Below the pieces are notes generated by a model. That model made no database searches. It worked only from the letters and a program-made list of their open reading frames with translations, and was not told the DNA's origin. A stretch of DNA of 64,000 bases from Eubacterium sp. OM08-24. Its GTDB lineage: Bacteria; Bacillota; Clostridia; Oscillospirales; Acutalibacteraceae. The position numbers were made by a program, and so were the translations under genes. The stretch covers positions 868,001-932,000 of the forward strand of contig NZ_QSTA01000001.1 of the NCBI RefSeq assembly GCF_003438075.1. The letters are read 5' to 3'. Shown piece by piece: positions 35,632-43,213 of the stretch. The first letter of the stretch is position 1; each line of letters opens with the position of its first letter.

Positions 35632-35913
35632 ATGCGTGAAAGTGAAATTGAAAGAATATTAGTAAAAAAAGTGAAGACAGATGGAGGTATCTGTCTGAAA
35701 TGGGTATGTCCCTCATTTAACGGTATGCCTGACAGATTGATATTTTTGCCAAACGGTCATTTTGGCATGGTCGAGCTAAAATCCAACGGCAAAAAGCCGA
35801 GAGCACTCCAGCTTGCACGGCACAAGATGCTGAAACGATTGGGATTCAAGGTTTATGTGATTGACGATGTAGAGCAGATTGGAGGAATGATTGATGAAAT
35901 ACAAGCCACATAG
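35632..35913 (+). CDS. VRR-NUC domain nuclease
   Basis: The 93-residue protein contains a minimal VRR-NUC (PD-(D/E)XK) domain: MRESEIERIL, GGICLKWVCPSFNGMPDRL and MVELKSNGKKPRALQLARHK. Phage VRR-NUC proteins resolve branched DNA and are usually found before an SNF2 helicase, as here. The next gene starts inside its last codons. Confidence 0.88.
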   Translation: MRESEIERILVKKVKTDGGICLKWVCPSFNGMPDRLIFLPNGHFGMVELKSNGKKPRALQLARHKMLKRLGFKVYVIDDVEQIGGMIDEIQAT

Positions 35914-37240
35914 CTATCAGGAATATGCAATCAGATATATTGAAACTCATCCGTTTTCAGCACTGCTGATTGATATGGGACTTGGCAAGACCTCAATTAC
36001 ATTGACTGCAATTCGCAATCTCCTTTTTGACAGCTTTGAGGTGTGCAAGGTGCTTGTAATCGCACCGCTCAGGGTTGCAAAAAACACATGGACTGATGAG
36101 ATAAAAAAGTGGGAGCATTTAAGCACTCTCACTTATTCCCTTATAGTAGGCAATGAAAATGAACGACTTTCAGCACTCAATGAAAAAGCTGACATCTACA
36201 TAATCAACCGAGAAAATGTTGACTGGCTTGTGAATAAAAGCGGATATAAATTTGACTTTGATATGGTTGTTATTGACGAGCTCAGTTCGTTTAAAAATCA
36301 TCAGTCAAAGCGTTTCAAAAGTCTTATGAAGGTGCGACCGCTTGTAAAGAGAATTGTCGGCCTGACAGGTACACCCTCATCAAACGGACTTATGGATTTG
36401 TTCGCTGAATTTAAAATTCTTGATATGGGCAAACGGCTCGGTTATTTTATCGGGCAGTACAGGAACACATATTTCAAACCCGACAAAATGAATGGCCCGA
36501 TTGTATATTCATATAAGCCTCTGCCAAATGCCGAGAATGCCATCTACGAAAAAATATCAGACATCACGGTTTCTATGAAAGCAAATGAATATCTGAAAAT
36601 GCCTGAGCTTTTAACAAGCAACTATGTTGTTGAACTCTCCAACAGCGAAAAGAATCAGTACGATGAAATGAAAAAAAGCTTGGTTCTTGAAATCACTGAC
36701 GGAGAAATTACCGCATCTAATGCCGCCTCCCTTTCAAACAAGCTATGCCAGCTTTCAAACGGTGCAATTTACGATGACGAGCAGAATATAGTTGAAATTC
36801 ACGACCGAAAGCTTGAAGCACTTGAGGATATAATTGAGAGTATGAACGGCAAACCTCTGCTTATTGCATATTGGTACAGACACGATTTAGAACGGATAAA
36901 GAGCAGGTTTTCTGTTCGTGAAATCAAAACAAATGAGGATATTTCCGATTGGAACGATGGCAAAATTCCCGTTGCACTCATTCACCCTGCAAGTGCCGGA
37001 CACGGACTTAATCTTCAAAACGGGGGTTCAACTCTTGTGTGGTTTGGCCTTACATGGTCACTTGAGCTGTATCAGCAAACCAACGCAAGACTGTATCGAC
37101 AGGGACAGAAAAACACTGTTGTTATTCAGCACATAATCACGAAAGGCACGATTGATGAACAAATTTTGAAAGCCTTGCAGAAAAAGAACAAAACGCAGGC
37201 AGATTTGATAGATGCCGTAAGGGCAAATTTGGAGGTATAA
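35894..37240 (+). CDS. Phage SNF2-family DEAD-like helicase
   Basis: The 448-residue protein has motif I DMGLGKTSIT (about 29-38), motif II VVIDELSSFK, LTGTPSSNGL, and C-terminal motifs LIHPASAGHGLNLQ and QTNARLYRQGQ. It is the standard SNF2 ATPase of Firmicutes siphophage replication modules and acts with the VRR-NUC nuclease. The ATG at 35894 follows GGAGGAATG and overlaps the end of VRR-NUC by 20 bases. Confidence 0.9.
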   Translation: MKYKPHSYQEYAIRYIETHPFSALLIDMGLGKTSITLTAIRNLLFDSFEVCKVLVIAPLRVAKNTWTDEIKKWEHLSTLTYSLIVGNENERLSALNEKADIYIINRENVDWLVNKSGYKFDFDMVVIDELSSFKNHQSKRFKSLMKVRPLVKRIVGLTGTPSSNGLMDLFAEFKILDMGKRLGYFIGQYRNTYFKPDKMNGPIVYSYKPLPNAENAIYEKISDITVSMKANEYLKMPELLTSNYVVELSNSEKNQYDEMKKSLVLEITDGEITASNAASLSNKLCQLSNGAIYDDEQNIVEIHDRKLEALEDIIESMNGKPLLIAYWYRHDLERIKSRFSVREIKTNEDISDWNDGKIPVALIHPASAGHGLNLQNGGSTLVWFGLTWSLELYQQTNARLYRQGQKNTVVIQHIITKGTIDEQILKALQKKNKTQADLIDAVRANLEV

Positions 37241-37241
37241 A

Positions 37242-37652
37242 ATGACGGCAAAGGAATATTTAAGTCAGGCATACAGACTTGACAAAAGGATAGATTCAAA
37301 AATTGAACAGATTAAATCACTTAATCTTCTTGCAACAAAATGCACGACTACATTATCGGATATGCCAAAAAGTCAAAGTGCCGGTAACTCTCGACTTGAG
37401 GATACCGTTGTAAAAATTGTTGATTTGCAGGAAGAAATAAACAGAGACATCGACAGCCTTGTTGATTTAAAGCGAGATATTGTGAGAACAATAAAATCCG
37501 TACAGAATCCTGAATATCAGATAATTCTTGAATTGAGATATTTGTGCTTTAAAACCTGGGAAGAAATAGCGGTACAGATGAATTGCAGTATTGACAATGT
37601 GTTCAAGATAAGAAAGAACGCATTAAAAAGTGTTGTAATTCCCGAAAGTTGA
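37242..37652 (+). CDS. DUF1492/ArpU-type late gene activator
   Basis: The 136-residue protein is coiled in its first 90 residues and ends in a sigma-4-like helix-turn-helix (IILELRYLCFKTWEEIAVQM, NVFKIRKNALK). The DUF1492/ArpU family switches on late transcription of the packaging and structural genes. It starts two bases after the helicase. Its candidate target promoter lies immediately downstream at 37651-37694. Confidence 0.85.
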   Translation: MTAKEYLSQAYRLDKRIDSKIEQIKSLNLLATKCTTTLSDMPKSQSAGNSRLEDTVVKIVDLQEEINRDIDSLVDLKRDIVRTIKSVQNPEYQIILELRYLCFKTWEEIAVQMNCSIDNVFKIRKNALKSVVIPES

Positions 37653-37694
37653 CAGTAAATTCCATAGAATTACAGTATGCTCATCTGCTATAAT
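37651..37694 (+). promoter_or_regulatory. Late promoter with activator half sites
   Basis: GACAGTA (37651-37657) and TACAGTA (37671-37677) are direct repeats 20 bases apart, two helical turns. The -10 TATAAT (37689-37694) is an extended -10 (TGCTATAAT) and lacks a -35. This is the form expected for a promoter that needs an activator such as the DUF1492 protein encoded next to it. Confidence 0.55.
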
Positions 37695-37718
37695 ATAAAC
37701 AGTGAAATAGACTTTCAA

Positions 37719-37750
37719 AGCCTTGCAGAGAAATTTGCAGGGCTTTTCTT
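37719..37750 (+). terminator. Hairpin with T-run before the HNH gene
   Basis: AGCCTTGCA (37719-37727) pairs with TGCAGGGCT (37736-37744), then TTTCTTATGCC. One of four similar hairpins in the prophage. Confidence 0.65.
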
Positions 37751-37770
37751 ATGCCTGAAAGGAGGAGCTT

Positions 37771-38118
37771 ATGCCACATAAACCAAAGCAGGGTTGTGCA
37801 TATCCAAACTGTCCAAAACTTACAAACGGGCGGTATTGTGAGGAGCATCAAAGGCTGATTGCAAATCAGTACAACCGATTCACACGAGCGGTTGATGTCA
37901 ACAAGAAGTACGGCAGAGCGTGGAAAAAAATTCGTGACCGCTATGTGCAGGCACACCCGTTGTGTGAGCAGTGCCTTAAACAGGGCAGAACAACACCTGC
38001 CGAGGAGGTTCACCACATTATCCCGCTTTCAAGAGGCGGTACACATAGTACAGATAATCTAATGAGCCTTTGTCAGTCCTGCCACAATAAAATTCACCAC
38101 GACCTTGGAGACAGATAA
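37771..38118 (+). CDS. Phage HNH endonuclease
   Basis: The 115-residue protein has two CxxC pairs (CAYPNC, CEQC) and the HNH core VHHIIPLSRGGTH ... NLMSLCQSCHNKIHH. Small HNH nucleases next to the terminase are needed for packaging cleavage in HK97-type phages. AGGAGG precedes ATG 37771. Confidence 0.92.
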   Translation: MPHKPKQGCAYPNCPKLTNGRYCEEHQRLIANQYNRFTRAVDVNKKYGRAWKKIRDRYVQAHPLCEQCLKQGRTTPAEEVHHIIPLSRGGTHSTDNLMSLCQSCHNKIHHDLGDR

Positions 38119-38147
38119 AAAAAGGACTACCCGCGTGAAGGTAGTCC
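38117..38147 (-). terminator. Terminator of the minus-strand tRNA-like transcript
   Basis: GGACTACC/GGTAGTCC with an eight-base loop, followed on the minus strand by seven T (38123-38117). It lies seven bases past the CCA end of the tRNA-like element. Confidence 0.85.
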
Positions 38148-38407
38148 TAAAATATGGCGGAGCGGACAGGATTCGAACCTATCGCAGCACGCTTGTAACA
38201 CTTTTGTTTATCCCAGCGAATTTCGCAGACATACTTGATCACTCCGCGTGTACCGCACCAAACCGTGTTGTTTCTGTTTTCCATAATCTTTTCACCACTT
38301 CCAAAATAAGCAAGAACAGATATAGCTGTTTGAACAAATGTTAAAAGGAGTGTTATTTCATCAATTGGAAATCCGAACATAAGAAATAAAGCAAAAGTGT
38401 ATACCAA
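38147..38407 (-). CDS. Small hypothetical membrane protein overlapping the tRNA-like element
   Basis: An 86-residue frame with two hydrophobic helices (about residues 3-20 and 18-36) and a basic C-terminus. Its last codons run through the tRNA-like 3' end. It is opposite to all other phage genes. I do not recognise it, and the overlap with the tRNA-like structure makes its coding status doubtful. Confidence 0.35.
   Translation of the reverse strand: MVYTFALFLMFGFPIDEITLLLTFVQTAISVLAYFGSGEKIMENRNNTVWCGTRGVIKYVCEIRWDKQKCYKRAAIGSNPVRSAIF
38155..38247 (-). other. tRNA-like element (T-arm and acceptor stem with CCA; core not tRNA-like)
   Basis: On the minus strand the end is a genuine tRNA T-arm (ATAGG-TTCGAAT-CCTGT) followed by CGCTCCGCCA. 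GCGGAGT at 38247-38241 can pair with the 3' acceptor strand GCTCCGC, giving a 93-nt unit, but the middle has no D-arm consensus and no anticodon stem. It is either a decayed tRNA or a tRNA mimic/attachment fragment, with its own terminator. Confidence 0.5.
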
Positions 38408-38573
38408 CTTTTTTATTTATTCTACCATTTGAGTTTTTATTTGTCAATTTTCAGCAAATGGTGGGGGTATCAAAATCTCTGCGATGCATATAGCGGACAG
38501 CGGCGTGGGGTGTCACGCACAAAAACGGCAGTTCAAACGGGGTATTAAAAATTGTGAAAGAAGGTGATTTTAT

Positions 38574-39152
38574 ATGGCAAAGGACGGTACAAACAGAGGT
38601 GGCAGACGAGTTCGGGCCGGTGACAAGCCAATGTCCGTGGCAGAAAAATTGCAAAAAGGTCAGGCTGTTCGGCTAATGGAAAACGATATACCCGTGCTTA
38701 CGAGTGCGGAACTGGAGGCGGTTGACCTGCCCGAAGGTGCGGTTGTTGAAGGTGCGGATATGCCAAAACCGGCAGACTATCTTTCGGCAAAACAGAAGAA
38801 CGGAGTGCCTCTCGGAGCAGATGAGATATACAAGGAAACTTGGCTATGGCTCAAAGAGCGTGGTTGCGAACGGCTTGTCAATCCGAGATTGATTGAAGCG
38901 TATGCTCAGGCATTTGCAAGATACATTCAGTGTGAGGAGGCAACGAGCACCTACGGCTTGCTTGGAAAGCACCCGACCACGGGCGGAGTAATCTCGTCGC
39001 CGTTCGTACAGATGAGTCAGCAGTATCAGAAAAGTGCAAACCTTATCTGGTATGAGATTTACGATATTGTAAAGCAAAACTGCACGGTTCCGTTTGAGGA
39101 TAACCCGAACGATACTATGGAGCTTTTGCTCAGAAGGAAAAGAGGTAATTAG
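38574..39152 (+). CDS. Terminase small subunit, P27 family
   Basis: The 192-residue protein starts with a basic tail (GTNRGGRRVRAGDKP), then a helical DNA-binding domain ending with a region typical for P27-type small terminases (FARYIQCEEATSTYG, SSPFVQMSQQYQKSANLIWY). It recognises phage DNA for packaging together with TerL, which here lies 7 kb downstream because two methyltransferases and the tet(W) unit intervene. Confidence 0.85.
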   Translation: MAKDGTNRGGRRVRAGDKPMSVAEKLQKGQAVRLMENDIPVLTSAELEAVDLPEGAVVEGADMPKPADYLSAKQKNGVPLGADEIYKETWLWLKERGCERLVNPRLIEAYAQAFARYIQCEEATSTYGLLGKHPTTGGVISSPFVQMSQQYQKSANLIWYEIYDIVKQNCTVPFEDNPNDTMELLLRRKRGN

Positions 39153-40403
39153 ATGAAAACGACAAAAGAATTACAGCTTGTTCCGATTGACAGGCTGATA
39201 CCATATGTCAACAACGCAAGAACACATAGTGCGGAGCAGATAAACAAACTTCGTTCATCACTTCGTGAGTTTGGTTTTATCAATCCTGTAATCATAGACA
39301 GCGACTACAATGTCATTGCCGGTCACGGCAGAATTATGGCTGCCAAGGCTGAGAATATTACTGAAGTACCGTGTGTTTTTGTTGACTACTTAAATGATGC
39401 ACAAAAGAAAGCCTACATACTTGCCGACAACAGAATGGCCCTTGATGCCGACTGGGACGAGGAACTTTTGAAGGTAGAAATTGAATCACTGCAAGGTGCT
39501 GATTTTGACTTGAGTCTGACCGGATTTGACGAAACCGAGCTTGCGGGATTTTTTGATACTGCCGATGACGCAAAAGAAGATGATTTTGATGTTGAAGAAG
39601 AACTCAAAAATCCTACAATCACAAAAAACGGTGACCTCTGGTTACTTGGAAATCACAGACTACTTTGCGGTGACAGTACTAAAGAAGAGTCCTACACGAT
39701 TCTAATGAATGACAAGAAAGCAAATCTCGTTGTTACAGACCCGCCGTACAATGTAAACTACGAAGGCAGTGCGGGGAAAATTAAGAATGATAATCTTGAA
39801 AGTGATAAGTTCTATCAGTTTCTTTTCGATGCATTCTCTTGTATGAAAAATGCTATGGCTGATGATGCAAGTATCTATGTTTTCCACGCAGATACAGAAG
39901 GTTTAAATTTCAGAAAGGCATTTGCTGACGCAGACTTTTATCTTTCAGGTACTTGTATTTGGAAAAAGCAGAGTCTTGTTCTCGGAAGAAGTCCGTATCA
40001 GTGGCAGCATGAACCCTGTCTGTTTGGTTGGAAGAAAAACGGAAAGCACCGGTGGTATTCAGACAGAAAACAGACCACAATATGGGAGTTTGATAAGCCG
40101 AAGAAAAACGGTGACCATCCGACAATGAAACCTGTCCCCCTCATCGCATATCCAATTAAAAATTCAAGTATGAGCAATTGTATCGTACTTGACCCATTCG
40201 GTGGAAGTGGCAGTACCCTTATCGCCTGTGAACAGACAAATCGTATTTGCCATACCATTGAACTTGATGAGAAATATTGTGATGTAATTGTAAAGCGTTA
40301 CATTGAACAGGTTGGTACTTCTGAAAATGTATTTGTTGTCCGTAACGGCAAAAAGGTTTCATACTCTGAACTCGTTAAGAAAGCAGAGGTTGAAAATGAA
40401 TAG
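39153..40403 (+). CDS. ParB-fused DNA adenine/N4-cytosine methyltransferase
   Basis: The first 90 residues form a ParB/Srx-like domain (LVPIDRLIPYVNNARTHSAE, VIAGHGRIMAAKAEN). The rest is an N6/N4 DNA methylase with DPPYNVNY (motif IV) and the SAM-binding FGGSGSTLIACEQT. The combination is common in Firmicutes phages and protects phage DNA from host restriction. It begins directly after TerS (ATG after GAGGTAATTAG) and overlaps the next gene by eight bases. Confidence 0.9.
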   Translation: MKTTKELQLVPIDRLIPYVNNARTHSAEQINKLRSSLREFGFINPVIIDSDYNVIAGHGRIMAAKAENITEVPCVFVDYLNDAQKKAYILADNRMALDADWDEELLKVEIESLQGADFDLSLTGFDETELAGFFDTADDAKEDDFDVEEELKNPTITKNGDLWLLGNHRLLCGDSTKEESYTILMNDKKANLVVTDPPYNVNYEGSAGKIKNDNLESDKFYQFLFDAFSCMKNAMADDASIYVFHADTEGLNFRKAFADADFYLSGTCIWKKQSLVLGRSPYQWQHEPCLFGWKKNGKHRWYSDRKQTTIWEFDKPKKNGDHPTMKPVPLIAYPIKNSSMSNCIVLDPFGGSGSTLIACEQTNRICHTIELDEKYCDVIVKRYIEQVGTSENVFVVRNGKKVSYSELVKKAEVENE

Positions 40404-42296
40404 AAAGCTGACCCTCGGCAGTCTGTTTGACGGCAGTGGCGGGTTTCCGCTCGGAGGCTTGATTTGCGGTGTTACTCCTTTGTGGGCATCGGAAATTGAG
40501 ACTTTTCCTGTTCGTGTAACAACCAAGCGCATACCTGAAATGAAACATTTTGGTGATGTATCAAAATTAAGCGGAGCAAATCTCCCACATGTTGACATCG
40601 TCACTTTCGGAAGTCCGTGTCAGGATATGAGCATTGCGGGTAAACGGGCAGGATTATGTGGTACAAGAAGTAACCTCTTTTACGAGGCCATACGAATAAT
40701 CAAGGAAATGAGGTGTAAAACAAATGGAAAATATCCCAGATTCATTGTGTGGGAAAATGTCCCCGGAGCATTCTCGTCAAACAAAGGTGAGGACTTTAGG
40801 ACAGTCCTCGAAGAAATCTGCAAAATCAAAGATAAAAGACTATCTGTTTCTAAACCTAAAAGTGGAAAATGGACTAACTCAGGGGAAATCATGGAGATGC
40901 GTTCTCCGTTTGTTGGAGAGTCCTTGATGCTCAATACTGGGGAGTGCCCCAACGAAGAAAGAGAATCTACCTTGTCGCAGATTTTGCAGGCGAATGTGCC
41001 GACAAAATACTATTTGAGTCAGAAAGCTTGTCTGGGAATCTTACGCAGAGCGTCAGCCAGAGGAAAACAGCTACCACAGATGTTAAGAATTGCATTGGAG
41101 CAACAGGCTTTGACGGATACAATGCAAAACTGACGGGCAATATATCTTCTACAATCGGTGCAAACTGCGGAATGTCTACAGGCAGAAACGGAATAGTTTT
41201 GAATGACCAAGGCGGTAACAGAATGGATATTACCGAAGATGTGACTTGCACACTTCGTGCTGAGGCACATCACCCGCCTTGCGTTATTGATTCAGCCGGT
41301 TTCTGCACAGAACATTCAGCTAAAAGTCGAAGTATAGGCTATGAAAAGGAAATTTCCCCCACACTTCGTGCCGGCACAGTACCCGGAGCAGTGATGTTTG
41401 AAAATCATAGTCAAGACACACGATATACAGGGCCAATTGAAAAAGCACCCACCGTTCTTTCTACATATGGCACAGGCGGAAACAACCAACCTTTCGTAAT
41501 TGAAAGTTCAAAATGTTTTGATGTCAGATTCACTTCTGAAGGGACAAAAAATGCAAGACATAATTGCTATCCTACAACAACAGCTAGAACGATTGATACA
41601 GGCGGAAACTCGCCCGATTCAAATCAAGGCGGAGTCGCAGTAGTAAGTATTCAAGGTTCAATGATTGGCAGAAAAGACGAAAATGGGCCACAGGGAAACG
41701 GTGTAAACGAAGATGTCAGTTTTACGCTCAATGCCACGGACAGACATGCTGTATCTTACGGTATCGACAGGTCAGCTTTCAATCAAGGTGTAAACGCAAA
41801 ATATAATTTTGTGGTTGAATCCGAACTACAACCCACAATGGTTGCAAGAGGTCCGGGTGCTGTTGCACACTTGGCGTATTCAACCAGTAAAAACTCATAT
41901 CACACAATTGCAGAGAAAAACATAGCAAATACTCTTGTTGCATCAGATTTCAAAGATCCGCCAACTGTAAGTGAAGAACCCTTTTACATAGTACGAAGAT
42001 TAACTCCGACAGAATGTGCAAGACTTCAAGGCTTTCCGGATTGGTGGTGCAGTGGTCTTGAAACTGAAAACCCGACCGATGAAGAAATTGATTTCTGGAG
42101 AAAAGTTTTTAACGCATATGCTGAAATCAACGGCAAAAAGCCTAAAACTGACAAGCAGATAATCAAGTGGCTTAAAAATCCTCATACTGATTCTGCTGAA
42201 TACAAAATGTGGGGCAACGGTGTAGCTCTCCCCTGTGTTGTTTTTGTACTTTCACGCATTGTCAATTCTACACAAGAAGAAGAAAATATCTCCTAA
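40396..42296 (+). pseudogene. Phage DNA (cytosine-5) methyltransferase, frameshifted
   Basis: The first frame from ATG 40396 holds motif I SLFDGSGGFPLGG, motif IV GSPCQDMSIAG and motif VI VWENVPGA. After about 40890 the true continuation is in the -1 frame (FSVCWRVLDAQYWGVPQRRK, motif VIII) to 42296, with a long insert-like target region and motif X MWGNGVALP. One base is missing, most likely in the run GGGGAAA at 40882-40888. Intact, it would be about 633 residues. The first frame stays open to 41133 because of a second coding layer (see 40724-41133). Confidence 0.75.
40724..41133 (+). other. Overprinted reading frame inside the cytosine methyltransferase
   Basis: In the +1 frame relative to the methyltransferase, MENIPDSLCGKMSPEHSRQT continues to LKVENGLTQ, and beyond the indel in the next frame GECPNEERESTLSQILQANV, PTKYYLSQKACLGILRRASA and GKQLPQMLRIALEQQ to a stop at 41131. 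I recall the KYYLS.KAC.GILRRA..RGK.LP peptide as a conserved part of phage proteins. The same one-base deletion that breaks the methyltransferase also breaks this frame, as expected if both were intact in the ancestor. Confidence 0.5.
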
Positions 42297-42374
42297 TTGT
42301 TCTCGATTTTCGTATCTTGATTTTTCACCCTTTCAGAGTGATATATATATTACTAAATCAAGGAGATAATATTT

Positions 42375-42570
42375 ATGAAATTTCCAAACAAAGAAACGGT
42401 TGAAAAATTAAGAAAAGAATATCCTGTCGGCACAAGAGTTGAGCTTGTAAGCATGGATGACTTTCAAGCACCACCCCTAGGTACAAAAGGTACTGTAAAA
42501 AGTATTGATGATACAGGAAGTCTGCTTGTTAACTGGGATAACGGAAGCGGTCTTAAGGTATTCAAAGGAT
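42375..42570 (+). pseudogene. DUF4314 protein, C-terminus replaced by the tet(W) unit
   Basis: A short phage protein with a DUF4314 domain (VEKLRKEYPVGTRVELVSMD, PPLGTKGTVKSIDDTGSLLV, WDNGSGL). Homologues end a few residues later (about GVD..). Here, after GSGLKVFKGYF, unrelated sequence and the terminator of the inserted unit follow, and the frame runs on as low-complexity antisense to 42842. AAGGAG precedes the start. Confidence 0.65.
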
Positions 42571-42600
42571 ATTTCCCTTTGCCGCCGCTTGCATTAAGCC

Positions 42601-42637
42601 GCCGCTATTGGAAAGCCAAAAGCAGCGGCTTTTTTTA
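42601..42637 (+). terminator. Terminator at the left border of the tet(W) unit
   Basis: GCCGCT (42601-42606) pairs with AGCGGC (42624-42629), followed by seven T. It would stop phage transcription from running antisense into the tet unit. Confidence 0.7.
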
Positions 42638-42676
42638 CTCGGTATTACCGAAAAGTATAGAAAGCAGGATATGTCA

Positions 42677-43132
42677 TCATTTGTCATTTCTTCTCAATGT
42701 AATAACTGCATGGCATATCAAGCCAAATACAAGAGAAAAACAGCCACCGCCAAATAGTGATGCTCCCCACCCTGCACCTGACATTGTCATAAAACCGCCA
42801 ACAAAGAAAATACCAATGCCAAGAAATATACCAACACCATAAAAAAGTCCAATTGCCATATCGTACTTATTAAATTGTCGTTTCTCCTTTTTTTCATATG
42901 TTTCCATCTTTGTTATTACCTCCTTCGCAAAATCGTCCATGTTGACTCCAAAAAGAAAGCAAATTTTTTTCAACATATTTAAATCGGGTTCATTAACATC
43001 TCTCTCCCAATTCGATAGTGCCTGCCGGGTAACATTCAATTCCCCGGCTAGTTCTTCCTGTGTCATTCCCAATTGTGTTCGCAGATGACGTATTTGCTTT
43101 CCTGTTGTAATATTCGTCTGTTCCTGGTTCAA
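42677..43132 (-). CDS. XRE-family regulator with C-terminal membrane helices
   Basis: Residues about 10-68 form a Cro/C1 helix-turn-helix (IRHLRTQLGMTQEELAGELN, TRQALSNWE); the C-terminal part has two hydrophobic glycine-rich helices (IGLFYGVGIFLGIGIFFVGG, FGGGCFSLVFGLICHAV). Such membrane-tethered XRE proteins are common in Clostridia. It lies downstream of tet(W) on the same strand and may be co-transcribed. Its targets are unknown. Confidence 0.8.
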   Translation of the reverse strand: MNQEQTNITTGKQIRHLRTQLGMTQEELAGELNVTRQALSNWERDVNEPDLNMLKKICFLFGVNMDDFAKEVITKMETYEKKEKRQFNKYDMAIGLFYGVGIFLGIGIFFVGGFMTMSGAGWGASLFGGGCFSLVFGLICHAVITLRRNDK

Positions 43133-43213
43133 AATAGTTTCTCCTCTCTGATACTGATTTTATCAATGATATTTCGCAATAGCCAGCAATGAACGCTTGC
43201 ATTGCGCAAGACG

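Noticed and set aside
38155-38247. A complete functional tRNA gene
   Set aside because: T-arm and acceptor stem are good but D-arm, anticodon stem and anticodon loop are absent.
40878-40892. Programmed frameshift in the cytosine methyltransferase at GGGGAAA
   Set aside because: The codon phase is tca-ggg-gaa-atc, so no X-XXY-YYZ heptamer is in the zero frame, and both overlapping frames shift together, which fits a deletion.
42643-42842. Coding extension of the DUF4314 gene to 155 residues
   Set aside because: Beyond about 42570 it runs through a terminator and antisense to the XRE gene, giving low-complexity proline-rich sequence.
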